A DNA stretch of 64,000 bases. Origin: Octadecabacter ascidiaceicola. GTDB taxonomy: Bacteria > Pseudomonadota > Alphaproteobacteria > Rhodobacterales > Rhodobacteraceae. Below the pieces are notes generated by a model. That model did not search any database, was not told the DNA's origin, and saw only the letters and a list, made by a program, of their open reading frames with translations. The stretch spans positions 62,001 through 126,000 of the forward strand of contig NZ_FXYD01000004.1 in NCBI RefSeq assembly GCF_900185015.1, given 5' to 3'. A program made the position numbers and the translations under genes. Position 1 is the first letter of the stretch, and each line of letters starts with the position of its first letter. This document shows positions 8,569-18,211 of this stretch, one piece after another.

Positions 8569-9288
8569 ATGCAAAGCCTGATCCAAATTCTATACCCACC
8601 ACAGTGCGCGTTGTGTGACGCGAAAACGGAATCAGATTTCGGGCTGTGCGGCTCTTGCTGGGCTAAGACACCCTTTATCGAAGGGCTGTGTTGTGACGAT
8701 TGTGGCGCGCCATTACCGGGGGGAAATGCGGGGGATTTAGGGGTTCTTTGCGATGACTGCATGGTGATCGCGCGTCCGTGGTCAAAGGGACGTGCTGCGC
8801 TGGTTTATAAGGACAACGCCCGGCGGCTTGTTTTGTCGTTAAAGCACGGTGACAGAACCGATCTCGTTCGCGCAGTCGGACCGTGGATGATGAAAGCGGC
8901 TGAACCTATGATGACCCCGGAAACACTTGTCGTTCCAATACCGCTACATCGCTTTCGACTACTCAAACGGAAGTTCAATCAAGCCGTGCTTCTTGCACAG
9001 CGGATAGCGCAGCTTGCAAATGCTGAATGTTGTAACGACGGGCTTATACGCACCAAACGAACTGCGCCGCTAGATGGCCACAACCGTGATCAAAGGTTTG
9101 AAACGTTAAGCGGTGCAATCACTGCGAACCCGAAGCGAGTGGCGCAGATTAAGGGTCGGAAAGTTCTGTTGGTCGACGATGTTATGACGTCTGGCGCGAC
9201 TTTTGCGGCCGCAACAGAGGCCTGTTTTGCAGCCGGAGCAGATGACGTTAACGTGCTTGCACTAGCCCGCGTCGTGAAGGATGCCTAA
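8569..9288 (+). CDS. comF: ComF-family phosphoribosyltransferase-like protein
   Basis: 239 residues with the ComF layout. The N-terminal zinc-finger-like half has paired cysteines (CALC, CGSC, CCDDC, CDDC). The C-terminal half is a type I phosphoribosyltransferase fold with the PRPP loop LLVDDVMTSGATF near residue 207. ComF proteins are associated with DNA uptake and, in several bacteria, restart of stalled replication; the enzymatic reaction is uncertain. The ATG is preceded by GGGGA. It is divergent from the methyltransferase, with only 34 bases between the two chosen start codons, so the promoters must overlap the opposing reading frames. Confidence 0.88.
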   Translation: MQSLIQILYPPQCALCDAKTESDFGLCGSCWAKTPFIEGLCCDDCGAPLPGGNAGDLGVLCDDCMVIARPWSKGRAALVYKDNARRLVLSLKHGDRTDLVRAVGPWMMKAAEPMMTPETLVVPIPLHRFRLLKRKFNQAVLLAQRIAQLANAECCNDGLIRTKRTAPLDGHNRDQRFETLSGAITANPKRVAQIKGRKVLLVDDVMTSGATFAAATEACFAAGADDVNVLALARVVKDA

Positions 9289-9318
9289 ATAGGGGTAACT
9301 CAAATTAAGGATACCCCA

Positions 9319-9576
9319 ATGGCAACTGTTGAAATCTACACAACTCCAATTTGTGGCTTTTGCCATCGTGCGAAGAGATTGCTGTCTTCGAAAGGCGTTA
9401 GCTTTACTGAGATTGATGTCATGCAAGATCCGTCGCGCCGTGCAGAAATGATGCAGCGCGCCAACGGTGGACGCACCGTACCGCAGATTTTTATCGACGG
9501 TCAGCATATCGGTGGAAGCGATGAAATGGCGGCGCTTGATCGGGCGGGGAAGCTAGACCCACTCTTGAACGGATGA
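9319..9576 (+). CDS. grxC: Glutaredoxin 3
   Basis: 85 residues, a typical class I glutaredoxin that reduces disulfides and glutathione mixed disulfides in the cytoplasm. The active site is CGFC at about residues 12-15, where CPYC is more common. The cis-proline site is TVPQIFIDG and the glutathione-binding GGSDE follows. A run of AAGGA-like bases precedes the ATG. The last codons overlap the next gene by ATGA, coupling it to the amidase. Loss of the first-position proline in the CxxC may raise its redox potential or alter specificity (inference). Confidence 0.94.
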   Translation: MATVEIYTTPICGFCHRAKRLLSSKGVSFTEIDVMQDPSRRAEMMQRANGGRTVPQIFIDGQHIGGSDEMAALDRAGKLDPLLNG

Positions 9577-10400
9577 AGGTCGCCCTCCTTCAGATAACGT
9601 CGTCTGACAATCCGGGCGAAAACCTGACGCTTGTTCAGGGAATGATTGCGGACGCGGCGACACAGGGCGCGACGTTTATTTGTACGCCTGAGGTGACGAA
9701 TTGCGTCAGCATGAATCGTACCCATCAATCAAACGTTCTGCGCGAGCAAGATCAGGACCCGACGCTTGAAGGGTTACAAAGTACAGCACGGGAACACGGA
9801 ATTTGGCTTTCGATTGGATCGCTTGCCTTGAAAGGTGGCGCTGGCGGGCGGTTCGTGAACCGCTCATTCCTGATCGATCCGAATGGTGAAATCTTCGCGA
9901 CCTACGACAAAATCCATATGTTTGACGTTCAGGTTAATGAAACCGAGACTTACGCTGAATCTTCAGGATATGCCCCTGGTGAGAATGCCGTTTTAGCCGA
10001 TATTGGCGATGCAAAGATTGGCCTGACGATCTGCTATGATCTGCGTTTCCCGCACTTACATCGCACGTTGGCCAAGGCAGGTGCCGACATACTTTTAGTT
10101 CCTTCCGCATTTTCCGCCGTAACGGGTGCAGCCCACTGGGAAACCCTGCTACGTGCCCGAGCAATTGAAACTGGGTGTTTTGTGATTGCGGCGGCCCAAA
10201 CGGGAACCCATTCGGCGAAATCAGGCAAATCGCGTGTCACTTATGGGCACTCATTGGTGGTTTCGCCTTGGGGTGATGTTCTTGCAGATGCCGGAACAAA
10301 CTGCGGCATCACGCTCGTTGATTTTGATCTCAATGACGTGTCTAAAGCCCGCAAACGTATACCGTCGTTGTCGCATGACAGGGACATTATTGGGCCCTAA
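9573..10400 (+). CDS. Nitrilase-superfamily amidase, NIT1/deaminated glutathione amidase type
   Basis: 275 residues of the carbon-nitrogen hydrolase fold with the Glu-Lys-Cys triad: Glu in CTPEVTNC (~residue 41), Lys in YDKIHMFDV (~112), Cys in TICYDLRFP (~153). The NIT1 branch removes the amide of deaminated glutathione, a side product of transaminases. Direct ATGA overlap with a glutaredoxin gene fits a glutathione-related role here, though other omega-amidase substrates cannot be excluded. The MarR gene follows after 5 bases, so grxC, this gene and the regulator look like one unit. Confidence 0.88.
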   Translation: MKVALLQITSSDNPGENLTLVQGMIADAATQGATFICTPEVTNCVSMNRTHQSNVLREQDQDPTLEGLQSTAREHGIWLSIGSLALKGGAGGRFVNRSFLIDPNGEIFATYDKIHMFDVQVNETETYAESSGYAPGENAVLADIGDAKIGLTICYDLRFPHLHRTLAKAGADILLVPSAFSAVTGAAHWETLLRARAIETGCFVIAAAQTGTHSAKSGKSRVTYGHSLVVSPWGDVLADAGTNCGITLVDFDLNDVSKARKRIPSLSHDRDIIGP

Positions 10401-10405
10401 GACCG

Positions 10406-10849
10406 ATGAACCATGAAACAGAGAGCCTCGCCGTCGCGCTGTTCAGTGAGATCCTCACTGTTGATCAGCTTGCGCGCAACAGCGTGGCGAAAGCGCTGCC
10501 AAAGGGCATGGTGTTGTCTCATTTCTCCGTTTTGAATCATCTCGCGCGAACGCAGGGCGAAAAGACGCCTGCGCAAATTGCGAAGACGTTTCATCTGACC
10601 CGTGGTGCTATGACGAACACACTGCGCAAGCTCGAAGCGGCTGGGTATATCCATATTCGTCCCGATTGGGACGATGCCCGTCGAAAACTTGTCACTGTCA
10701 GCAATTCCGGCCTCGCTGCGCGGGATTCCGCGATGGCGGCAATTGCACCAGTGATCGCGCATGCGGTCGATCAGGTCGGAACCGATCAGGTGCGCGCGAT
10801 TCTACCGGCGCTGCGGGAACTCCGTCAGCGATTGAGCGACGAGGACTAA
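10406..10849 (+). CDS. MarR-family transcriptional regulator
   Basis: 147 residues with a winged helix-turn-helix. The recognition region runs through TPAQIAKTFHLTRGAMTNT and the wing through DDARRKLVTVS, with amphipathic helices at both ends for dimerisation. MarR proteins usually repress adjacent genes and respond to small phenolic or oxidising ligands. No reactive cysteine is present, so direct thiol sensing is unlikely. It is tightly downstream of the grxC-amidase pair and probably cotranscribed with it; targets are not evident. Only 7 bases separate its stop from the convergent ubiG stop. Confidence 0.88.
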   Translation: MNHETESLAVALFSEILTVDQLARNSVAKALPKGMVLSHFSVLNHLARTQGEKTPAQIAKTFHLTRGAMTNTLRKLEAAGYIHIRPDWDDARRKLVTVSNSGLAARDSAMAAIAPVIAHAVDQVGTDQVRAILPALRELRQRLSDED

Positions 10850-10856
10850 GCGGCCA

Positions 10857-11603
10857 TCACTCGGGTTTCAGCGAAGCCGTTACGTAATTTACCGATAGGT
10901 CATCCGCTGAAATAGACCAGCTCCAACCTAGAAAATCGAACTTGAACCCCTTGCGATCAACAGGGTTCAGACCTGCATTCCTCATCAGCTCAAACAGTTC
11001 GTCTGGGGTGATAAATTTGTTCCATTCATGGGTGCCTTTCGGCAGCCAGCGCATAATGAACTCAGCGCCAACTATCGCCATCGCGAAACTCTTTGGATTC
11101 CGATTGATGGTAGAACAAATATGAAGCCCATTTGGTTTCAAAAGCTGTTGGCAAGCCGTGAGGAATGACAACGGGTCAGCGACGTGTTCCACGACTTCCA
11201 TATTAAGAACGACGTCAAATTGCTCTCCGGCTGAGGCCATGTCTTCAGCAGTGGTGAAACGGTAGTCGATGCTCAGGCCGGATTGCTCTGCGTGCACTTG
11301 CGCGACCGGAATGTTGCCTTCAGCGGCATCGGCACCAACAATCTCTGCACCCAGTCGTGCCATCGGTTCGCATAGCAGGCCGCCACCACAACCAATGTCC
11401 AAAATGCGTAGTCCGGCAAAAGGCATATCGGACATCAGATCTCGGTTAAATTCCGACGCGATCTGTTGCGTTATGTAGTCCAAACGCGTCGGGTTAAGCA
11501 TGTGGAGGGGTTTAAATTTACCTTCAAGATCCCACCACTCAGCAGCCATCGCTTCAAACTTGGCAATTTCTGCAGGGTCGACGGTTGTTTGTGCGGTTGT
11601 CAT
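10857..11603 (-). CDS. ubiG: Ubiquinone biosynthesis O-methyltransferase
   Basis: 248 residues. Catalyses both O-methylations in ubiquinone synthesis. The SAM-binding motif [14 protein letters not shown] lies near residue 70, with a downstream acidic residue in [19 protein letters not shown] and the GTHEWNKFI segment are typical of UbiG and its membrane-contact loop. The start at 11603 gives the usual [21 protein letters not shown]-terminus. It is divergent from the prolyl aminopeptidase gene with a 72-base gap that must hold both promoters. In many relatives an aspartate kinase gene neighbours ubiG; here it is an aminopeptidase. Confidence 0.96.
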   Translation of the reverse strand: MTTAQTTVDPAEIAKFEAMAAEWWDLEGKFKPLHMLNPTRLDYITQQIASEFNRDLMSDMPFAGLRILDIGCGGGLLCEPMARLGAEIVGADAAEGNIPVAQVHAEQSGLSIDYRFTTAEDMASAGEQFDVVLNMEVVEHVADPLSFLTACQQLLKPNGLHICSTINRNPKSFAMAIVGAEFIMRWLPKGTHEWNKFITPDELFELMRNAGLNPVDRKGFKFDFLGWSWSISADDLSVNYVTASLKPE

Positions 11604-11675
11604 GGGAACTCCGAAACTAGTTTGGCGCTAGCGCTTATTCTGGGCATCGCCTGTGACCCGATATATAGAAAGGAT

Positions 11676-12662
11676 ATGGACAAGGCCTCAGGACAAAAAA
11701 GCGCGGTTGCGTATCTCTACCCTCCTATAGACCCATTTGAACAGCAGATGCTGGACGTGGGTGAGGGACACAGGATTTACGTTGAGCAATGCGGTAATCC
11801 TGACGGGTTGCCGGTTGTCGTATTTCATGGCGGGCCTGGTGGCGGCTGTAGCCCGATGATGCGGCGCTATTTCGACCCTGACATCTACCGGATTATTCTG
11901 TTTGACCAGCGTGGTTGTGGCCGTTCTAAACCGCATGCAAGCGTTGAGAACAACACGACTTGGCATCTCGTTTCTGACATTGAACTGATCAGAGAAACGC
12001 TCGGAATTTCTGATTGGGTCGTCTTTGGTGGAAGCTGGGGTGCAACGCTTGCCCTCATTTATGCGCAGGCCCATCCGGAATCTGTTCTACATCTTGTGTT
12101 GCGCGGTGTGTTCTTAAGCACCCAGCGAGAATTGGACTGGTTTTACCAAGGCGGAGCTGGCGGGTTTTGGCCTGAAGTCTGGCAAGGTTTTGAAGATCTC
12201 ATTCCTGAAGGCGAACGGAACGACATGATAGCTGCTTATCACAAGCGCCTATTTTCCGGGGATGCGGTGTTGGAAACGAAGTACGCCCGTGCTTGGGCGG
12301 GTTGGGAGAATGCGCTGGCGTCGATTGACAGTCAGGGTATTGGCGGAACTAGTCCGGCAGAATACGCGCGTGCTTTTGCGCGCCTCGAGAACCACTACTT
12401 TACCAACAAATGCTTTTTGAATGCAGAGCAACAGATCTTGGATAACGTATCAAAGATTGCCCACATTCCGGCAATAATTATTCAAGGACGGTTTGACATG
12501 ATTTGCCCGCCCGTATCTGCGCACGCACTTGCATCACACTGGCCGAAATGTCGTTTGGTCATGGTTGCGAAAGCCGGCCATGCACTGTCCGAACCAGGTA
12601 TTACTGCGGAACTCGTACGTGCGATGGACGCGATAAGTGTTTCGAAAAGGACAAAAAATTAA
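11676..12662 (+). CDS. pip: Proline iminopeptidase
   Basis: 328 residues of the alpha/beta-hydrolase family S33, releasing N-terminal proline from peptides. The oxyanion motif HGGPGGGCSP is near residue 50, the nucleophile serine in GGSWGATLAL near 118, the acid in QGRFDMICPP near 275, and histidine in KAGHALSEPG near 302. The start at 11676 follows AGAAAGG and gives a normal N-terminus; the frame is open 70 codons upstream but overlaps ubiG. A complete peptide ABC importer follows 60 bases downstream on the same strand, so the two probably serve peptide uptake and breakdown. Confidence 0.94.
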   Translation: MDKASGQKSAVAYLYPPIDPFEQQMLDVGEGHRIYVEQCGNPDGLPVVVFHGGPGGGCSPMMRRYFDPDIYRIILFDQRGCGRSKPHASVENNTTWHLVSDIELIRETLGISDWVVFGGSWGATLALIYAQAHPESVLHLVLRGVFLSTQRELDWFYQGGAGGFWPEVWQGFEDLIPEGERNDMIAAYHKRLFSGDAVLETKYARAWAGWENALASIDSQGIGGTSPAEYARAFARLENHYFTNKCFLNAEQQILDNVSKIAHIPAIIIQGRFDMICPPVSAHALASHWPKCRLVMVAKAGHALSEPGITAELVRAMDAISVSKRTKN

Positions 12663-12722
12663 CGGGTTGCATGATTTCGCTTTGTCGTTACGCTACTTCC
12701 TAATCAAGGGGGGGTCTCAGGC

Positions 12723-13709
12723 TTGCGATCAATATTGAAGATTGTTCTTCAACGTCTCGGACTGGGACTAGTAACCCTTTTCGTGGTTTCCATCGTCATC
12801 TTTGTTGCGGTCAATTCGCTCCCAGGGGACTTCGCTGAAGCCATCTTGGGGCAGGGCGCGACGCCTGAATCAGTTGCCACAATTCGCCGTGATCTTGGCT
12901 TGGATCAACCTCTCGTCGTTCGGTATTTTGACTGGCTCAAGGGGATGCTGACGTTTGATCTGGGTACAAGTTTTGCGCAGTTGAATTTCGCGAACTTTGG
13001 CGGGGCAGGGTCGGTCACCGTCGCTGAACAGATCGCGCCGCGTCTTTCCAACACCATGTTCCTTGCCACTGTGACGGCGTGCATCGCGGTTCCACTGGCG
13101 GTGTTCCTTGGCATTCTGGCAGCGCTCTATCGCAACACTGCGTTCGATAAAGCGGCCAACATGTTCACGCTCAGCTCGATCTCATCGCCAGAATTTTTCA
13201 TGGCCTATGTGCTGATTCTGTTCCTTGCTGTGTTGAACCCGGTCTTCCCGAGCCTATCGAATATCTTTGAAGGCATGCCGTTCGGTGAGAGGTTGGAAAA
13301 ATCCATGCTGCCCGCCCTGACGCTGACCTTAGTTGTTACAGCACACATGATGCGGATGACACGCGCTGCGATCATCAACTTGCTCGCGTCGCCTTATATC
13401 GAAATGGCGCGGCTTAAGGGCCTGTCGCCGATGCGCGTGATCGTGAAGCACGCGCTGCCCAATGCGCTGGCACCAATCATCAACGTAGTCGCGCTTAACC
13501 TTGCGTATCTGATCACAGGTGTCGTCGTGGTTGAAGTGGTCTTCGTTTATCCGGGCATCGGCCAGCTCTTCGTGGACTCTGTGAAAATTCGTGACATTCC
13601 GGTTGTGCAGGCCTGCTGCCTGATCTTCGCTGCGGCGTATATCCTGCTCAACCTCACGGCGGACATCCTGTCGATCGTGTCCAACCCAAGACTGAGGCAC
13701 CCGAAATGA
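12723..13709 (+). CDS. Peptide ABC transporter permease, DppB/OppB type
   Basis: 328 residues, starting at TTG with a strong G-rich ribosome site (12706-12713). About six membrane helices with the long periplasmic loop after the first helix that marks DppB-type permeases. The EAA coupling motif is in EMARLKGLSPMRVIVKHALP near residue 222, followed by NALAPI. It pairs with the next permease to form the channel of a peptide/nickel family importer. The stop overlaps the next start by ATGA. First gene of a four-gene importer set. Confidence 0.93.
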   Translation: MRSILKIVLQRLGLGLVTLFVVSIVIFVAVNSLPGDFAEAILGQGATPESVATIRRDLGLDQPLVVRYFDWLKGMLTFDLGTSFAQLNFANFGGAGSVTVAEQIAPRLSNTMFLATVTACIAVPLAVFLGILAALYRNTAFDKAANMFTLSSISSPEFFMAYVLILFLAVLNPVFPSLSNIFEGMPFGERLEKSMLPALTLTLVVTAHMMRMTRAAIINLLASPYIEMARLKGLSPMRVIVKHALPNALAPIINVVALNLAYLITGVVVVEVVFVYPGIGQLFVDSVKIRDIPVVQACCLIFAAAYILLNLTADILSIVSNPRLRHPK

Positions 13710-14908
13710 GCAATCTTATGTGGCTTGCAATCATCCTCGCGGTTTTGCTGGGCGGCGCTTATGTTTTCCGAATGGTTGGCCAGGCTGCCACCGGTAATGC
13801 GCCGAAGTTCCGTGATATGGGGTACGGCGAAGCATTTGGCTATGTTCTTGGTGGGGCGTTGCTGGTTTGGGCAGTCTACTACTATTTCCAGCCGCAAGTG
13901 GCTGAAACAGGTGTGCCGAATGCCGGCGTCGTCTTTTTCCGTTGGGCTGTTCAGGGCTTCATTATTGCAGCGATCGCCGCATTCCTGTTCCGCCTTTTGG
14001 GCCGTACTGTTGGAACAGCAGGCAGTAAGAAACTGTTTCGATCCATGCCACTTACGGCCGCGTTCGGTATTCTTGTCATCTTGATCTACACTTTCGTGGC
14101 GATTTTTGCTGGCGCCATTGCGCCCTATGGGCAGGCTGAGATTTTAGGTGCTGCGAACGTGATGGCTGGTGGTGATCCTGCGCTGGGCGGCAACCCAGAA
14201 TACCCACTGGGAACCGATCAGATCGGCCGCGATATTCTTAGTCGCTTGATCTACGGCGCACAGAACACGGTCGGGATTGCATTCATTACGACCTGTCTGG
14301 CCTTCTTTATCGGCGGGACCTTGGGCTTTCTGGCCTCTACGTTGCAAGGTTGGCTCGATCAGCTGTTGTCGCGAAGCGTTGATGTCTTGATGGCGATTCC
14401 GTCATTGATCTTCGCGCTCCTGCTGATGACCATCGCGAGTGTCTGGTCAGTTAAGCTTGGCATCCCTTTGACGATCTTCATGGTGCTGATCATCGCTGTT
14501 ATCGACAGCACGCGTGTTTATCGCCTTGCGCGCGCTGTGGGTCTGAACATCGTGGTGATGGATTACATCGAAGCTGCTAAGCTGCGTGGAGAGGGTCTTG
14601 GCTATCTCGTGTTCAAAGAAATCCTGCCCAACGCGATGGCACCACTGTTGGCCGAGTTCGGTCTGCGCTTCTGCTTCGTGTTCCTGACCATCGCGGCCTT
14701 GTCGTTCCTTGGCGTGGGCATCCAGCCACCCTTGGCGGACTGGGGCACAATGGTGCGCGACCTTGCGCCGTTCATCAACTTCGCGGCCTTCGCGCCGACG
14801 GCTGCTGTGACACCACTTCTGGCGGCGGGGGCGATTGCCTTGCTGACCGTGGCTGTGAACTTCGTGGTCGACTGGATGCTGCACAAAACGTCGGGGCTGA
14901 AAGAATGA
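13706..14908 (+). CDS. Peptide ABC transporter permease, DppC type with N-terminal membrane extension
   Basis: 400 residues, about 100 more than usual for DppC. The C-terminal ~290 residues are standard: the LGTDQIGRDILSRLIYGAQ motif near 172, the EAA loop YIEAAKLRGEGLGYLVFKEI near 288, and LSFLGVGIQPP near 331. The extra N-terminus holds roughly three hydrophobic segments (starting about residues 4, 45 and 74) that are not part of the normal core. The start overlaps the upstream stop and the stop overlaps the ATPase start, so the extension is not caused by a wrong start within the operon. Confidence 0.92.
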   Translation: MSNLMWLAIILAVLLGGAYVFRMVGQAATGNAPKFRDMGYGEAFGYVLGGALLVWAVYYYFQPQVAETGVPNAGVVFFRWAVQGFIIAAIAAFLFRLLGRTVGTAGSKKLFRSMPLTAAFGILVILIYTFVAIFAGAIAPYGQAEILGAANVMAGGDPALGGNPEYPLGTDQIGRDILSRLIYGAQNTVGIAFITTCLAFFIGGTLGFLASTLQGWLDQLLSRSVDVLMAIPSLIFALLLMTIASVWSVKLGIPLTIFMVLIIAVIDSTRVYRLARAVGLNIVVMDYIEAAKLRGEGLGYLVFKEILPNAMAPLLAEFGLRFCFVFLTIAALSFLGVGIQPPLADWGTMVRDLAPFINFAAFAPTAAVTPLLAAGAIALLTVAVNFVVDWMLHKTSGLKE

Positions 14909-16548
14909 GCAATCTTCTCACGATCAAGGGCCTTAAGATCGAAGGCCGCTCCGACGAGACGTGGAATCCGATCATCAATGGTGTCGATCTGACGCTGAAG
15001 AAGGGTGAGGTGCTTGGCCTTATCGGTGAATCTGGCGCTGGGAAGTCTACGATTGGCCTCGCCGCGATGGGATACACCCGTGACGGTGTTCGCATTTCAG
15101 AAGGGACCGTTGAATTCGACGGGATTGATCTGGTCAAAGCGTCTGCAGCGGTTAAGCGCGGCCTGTTGGGTAAGCGCATTGCCTATGTCGCCCAGTCCGC
15201 TGCGGCGTCGTTCAACCCCGCGCATAAGTTGATGGATCAGCACACCGAAGGTCCGGTTCAGCATGGCGTCGATAGTCGCGCGGCAAGCACAGAAGACGGG
15301 ATTGAGCTTTATCGTAAGTTGCGCCTGCCGAACCCGGATCAGATTGGATTTAGGTATCCGCACCAAGTGTCCGGCGGCCAGCTGCAACGTGCGATGACGG
15401 CGATGGCGATGTCTTGCCGTCCTGACCTGATTATCTTTGACGAACCGACAACTGCGCTCGATGTGACAACTCAGATTGAGGTCCTGGCATCGATTCGTGA
15501 GATCGTTGAGGAATTTGACACGGCGGCGATCTACATCACCCACGACCTCGCGGTTGTTGCGCAGATGGCTGATAACATCAAAGTGCTGCTGCGCGGCGAT
15601 GAGGTCGAAGAGGCGGACACGCGTACCATGTTGTCTGACCCCAAAGAGGATTACACCAAGTCGCTTTGGGCCGTGCGCGAATTCCAAAGACCGGCGAAAC
15701 CAGCTGTGCCTGAAGGGTCTGTTCCTGTCGTTTCTGTGCGCGGGATTACTGCGGCATACGGCAAGACGGATGTTCTTCATGACGTAAGCTTTGATATTCA
15801 TGCAGGCCGTACAGTTGCTGTCGTCGGTGAATCTGGGTCGGGCAAGTCCACTGCCGCGCGTTGTATCACGGGTCTGTTACCACCACGCATGGGCGAAATC
15901 GCGTTCGATGGTGAAGTTCTGCCAGCTGACTACCGAAAGCGGACCAAGGACCAGTTGCGTCAGGCGCAAATGATCTACCAGATGGCTGACACTGCATTGA
16001 ACCCGCGTAAGACCATCGGTCAGATTATCGGGCGTCCGGTTCAGTTTTATGGCGGGCTTACCGGTGCGAAACGACGTAAACGTGTGAACGAACTTCTCGA
16101 TCAGATCGAGCTTGAACCGTCACAGTATTACAACCGGTTACCGTCCGAACTCTCGGGTGGGCAAAAGCAACGTATCGGGATCGCCCGTGCCCTCGCTGCG
16201 GAGCCGAAGTTTATTATTTGCGACGAAGTTACCTCTGCGTTGGACCAATTGGTCGCGGAAGGTATTTTGCGACTTCTCGCTGATTTGCAGGACAATCTTG
16301 GCCTGTCTTACATGTTCATCACGCACGATCTCGCGACTGTGAAATCGATCGCGGACGAAGTTGTGGTAATGAAAGAAGGCAAGGTGATTGAGCAAGGCGA
16401 GAAGACAGACATGTTTACGCCCCCTCATCATGCTTACACGGATTTGTTGCTGAGTTCGGTTCCAGAAATGGACCCTGATTGGCTGACAAATTTGCTGGAA
16501 GAACGGGGCGTCGACAACATTGGTGACGCCGCTGTTGATAAGATGTGA
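14905..16548 (+). CDS. Peptide ABC transporter ATPase, two fused ATP-binding domains
   Basis: 547 residues: DppD- and DppF-like ATPases in one chain. Domain 1 has Walker [10 protein letters not shown] (~42), signature VSGGQLQRA (~155) and Walker [14 protein letters not shown]. Domain 2 has Walker [10 protein letters not shown] (~310), signature LSGGQKQR (~415) and Walker [14 protein letters not shown], where the usual DEPT is DEVT. Each is followed by the switch histidine in ITHDLA. One protein can therefore power both permeases. ATGA overlap with the upstream permease; the binding-protein gene follows after 57 bases. Confidence 0.94.
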   Translation: MSNLLTIKGLKIEGRSDETWNPIINGVDLTLKKGEVLGLIGESGAGKSTIGLAAMGYTRDGVRISEGTVEFDGIDLVKASAAVKRGLLGKRIAYVAQSAAASFNPAHKLMDQHTEGPVQHGVDSRAASTEDGIELYRKLRLPNPDQIGFRYPHQVSGGQLQRAMTAMAMSCRPDLIIFDEPTTALDVTTQIEVLASIREIVEEFDTAAIYITHDLAVVAQMADNIKVLLRGDEVEEADTRTMLSDPKEDYTKSLWAVREFQRPAKPAVPEGSVPVVSVRGITAAYGKTDVLHDVSFDIHAGRTVAVVGESGSGKSTAARCITGLLPPRMGEIAFDGEVLPADYRKRTKDQLRQAQMIYQMADTALNPRKTIGQIIGRPVQFYGGLTGAKRRKRVNELLDQIELEPSQYYNRLPSELSGGQKQRIGIARALAAEPKFIICDEVTSALDQLVAEGILRLLADLQDNLGLSYMFITHDLATVKSIADEVVVMKEGKVIEQGEKTDMFTPPHHAYTDLLLSSVPEMDPDWLTNLLEERGVDNIGDAAVDKM

Positions 16549-16605
16549 CCGAATCAGCGTAGAGTAAGCGCTAGGAATAAGAAAAACTTAAGGGAGAACC
16601 AAAAT

Positions 16606-18156
16606 ATGTATGGAATTAGCAGACGTGGATTGCTGCAATCTGGTGTGGCGGCGGGTGTCCTCGCCGCAACTGGCTTGCCGCTTAAGGCGCAGACACGTGG
16701 CGGCAAATTTACCGCGGGTCTGTCTGGAGCCAATACTTCAGACAGCTGGGATAGTCGGACGCATTCTGACTTGTTCATGATCGCGTCCTGTCAGGGCGCA
16801 GTGTTTGATGGCCTGACAGAAGTTGCTGCTGACGGTTCATTGATCGGTGAGCTTGCTGAAAGCTGGGAAGCATCCGCGGACGCTAAGACATGGATATTCA
16901 ACCTGCGTCAGGGTGTGACATTCCACAACGGCAAAGCCTTTGGTGCCGATGACGTGTTGGAATCGCTTCAGATGCACCTTGGCGAAGAGTCAAAGTCTGC
17001 AGCCAAGCCAATCGTTGAAGCAATCGAAACCATGACCAAGGTCACGGATCATCAGGTGCAATTCGTTCTTGCCGCTGGCAACGCCGACTTCCCATATCTG
17101 ATGTCTGACTATCACATCATGATGTATCCTGCGGGCCAGATCGAAGAAGCAATCGCTCAGGGTATCGGTACGGGCCTTTATCAGGTCACAGCGTTTGACC
17201 CAGGTGTACGCATGACGGCGAGCCGTGTTGCAGATCACTACAAAGGTGACAGCGCAGGCTTCTTTGATGAGATCGAATATATCGCCATCAACGACAACAC
17301 AGCACGTATGAACGCGCTGATGACGGGTCAGGTGGATGCGATCAACCGGATCGACTTCAAGACCGAAGCACTGTTGAAAGCCAACCCAGCGCTTCGCATT
17401 CAGGAAGTGACGGGCAACCAGCACTACTCCATGCCGATGCTGACGAACGTCGCACCTTATAATGACGTCAACGTGCGTAAAGCATTGAAGTACGGCATCA
17501 ACCGTCAGGAAATGGTCGACAAGATCCTTCTTGGTCACGGTGCTGTTGGTAATGACACGCCAATCGGCCCCGCTAACCAGTACTACAACACGGAAATGGA
17601 TCAGCTTGCTTACGATCCGGACAAGGCGAAGTTCTACTTGCAGCAAGCAGGCCTCGATAGCATCGACATCGAATTCTCGGCGTCCAATGCTGCGTTCGAA
17701 GGCGCTGTAGATGCAGGCCAGTTGTTCCAAGCTTCTGCCGCAGCAGGTGGAATCAACATCAACGTGATTCAGGAGCCATCTGATGGGTATTGGTCCAACG
17801 TTTGGTTGAACAAGCCATTCTGCGCTTGCTACTGGTCCGGTCGCGCGACCGAAGACTGGATGTTTGCAACGGCTTACGAAGCTGGTGTTCCATGGAACGA
17901 CAGCCAGTGGGACGGCGACGATAGCGCCCGTTTCCAAGAGTTGCTTTTGCTGGCGCGTGCTGAACTGGATAGCGACACACGTCGCGCACAGTACTACGAA
18001 ATGCAGGAAATTCTGCGTGACGAAGGTGGCGTGATCATTCCGATGTTTGCGAACTACGTACAGGCCGTGAACAACCGGATTCACAGCCCAGATGTCGTCG
18101 GCAACCTTTGGCAGATGGACAACGCACGTATGGCTGAGCGTTGGTCAGTTGCATAA
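16606..18156 (+). CDS. Peptide ABC transporter substrate-binding protein (family 5)
   Basis: 516 residues. The N-terminus has the twin-arginine motif SRRGLLQSG followed by a hydrophobic stretch ending LKAQ, indicating Tat export to the periplasm. The body fits solute-binding family 5 (DppA/OppA): ELAESWEASADAKTWIF, the FHNGKAFGADDVLESLQMH block, and VRKALKYGINRQEMVDKIL. Two cysteines lie close together in FCACYW (~residue 405). A purine-rich site (AAGGGAG) precedes the ATG. Last gene of the importer, closed by a strong terminator. With pip upstream, proline-containing peptides are plausible ligands, but the binding pocket cannot be read from sequence. Confidence 0.94.
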   Translation: MYGISRRGLLQSGVAAGVLAATGLPLKAQTRGGKFTAGLSGANTSDSWDSRTHSDLFMIASCQGAVFDGLTEVAADGSLIGELAESWEASADAKTWIFNLRQGVTFHNGKAFGADDVLESLQMHLGEESKSAAKPIVEAIETMTKVTDHQVQFVLAAGNADFPYLMSDYHIMMYPAGQIEEAIAQGIGTGLYQVTAFDPGVRMTASRVADHYKGDSAGFFDEIEYIAINDNTARMNALMTGQVDAINRIDFKTEALLKANPALRIQEVTGNQHYSMPMLTNVAPYNDVNVRKALKYGINRQEMVDKILLGHGAVGNDTPIGPANQYYNTEMDQLAYDPDKAKFYLQQAGLDSIDIEFSASNAAFEGAVDAGQLFQASAAAGGININVIQEPSDGYWSNVWLNKPFCACYWSGRATEDWMFATAYEAGVPWNDSQWDGDDSARFQELLLLARAELDSDTRRAQYYEMQEILRDEGGVIIPMFANYVQAVNNRIHSPDVVGNLWQMDNARMAERWSVA

Positions 18157-18176
18157 GGCTTAGGTCTTAGAAACAG

Positions 18177-18206
18177 AAAGCCCCGCCAGATTTGGCGGGG
18201 CTTTTT
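18177..18206 (+). terminator. Rho-independent terminator of the peptide importer operon
   Basis: Perfect 8-bp stem GCCCCGCC (18180-18187) / GGCGGGGC (18194-18201), 6-base loop, then TTTTT. It ends the pip/ABC importer transcript just before the oppositely oriented 40-residue gene. Confidence 0.93.
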
Positions 18207-18211
18207 GCGTT

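Noticed and set aside
16990-18084. A 364-codon open frame on the minus strand across the peptide-binding protein gene
   Set aside because: It is fully antisense to a gene with a clear Tat signal and family motifs, and its translation is rich in Cys, His and Val in the way of frame shadows; no domain is visible.
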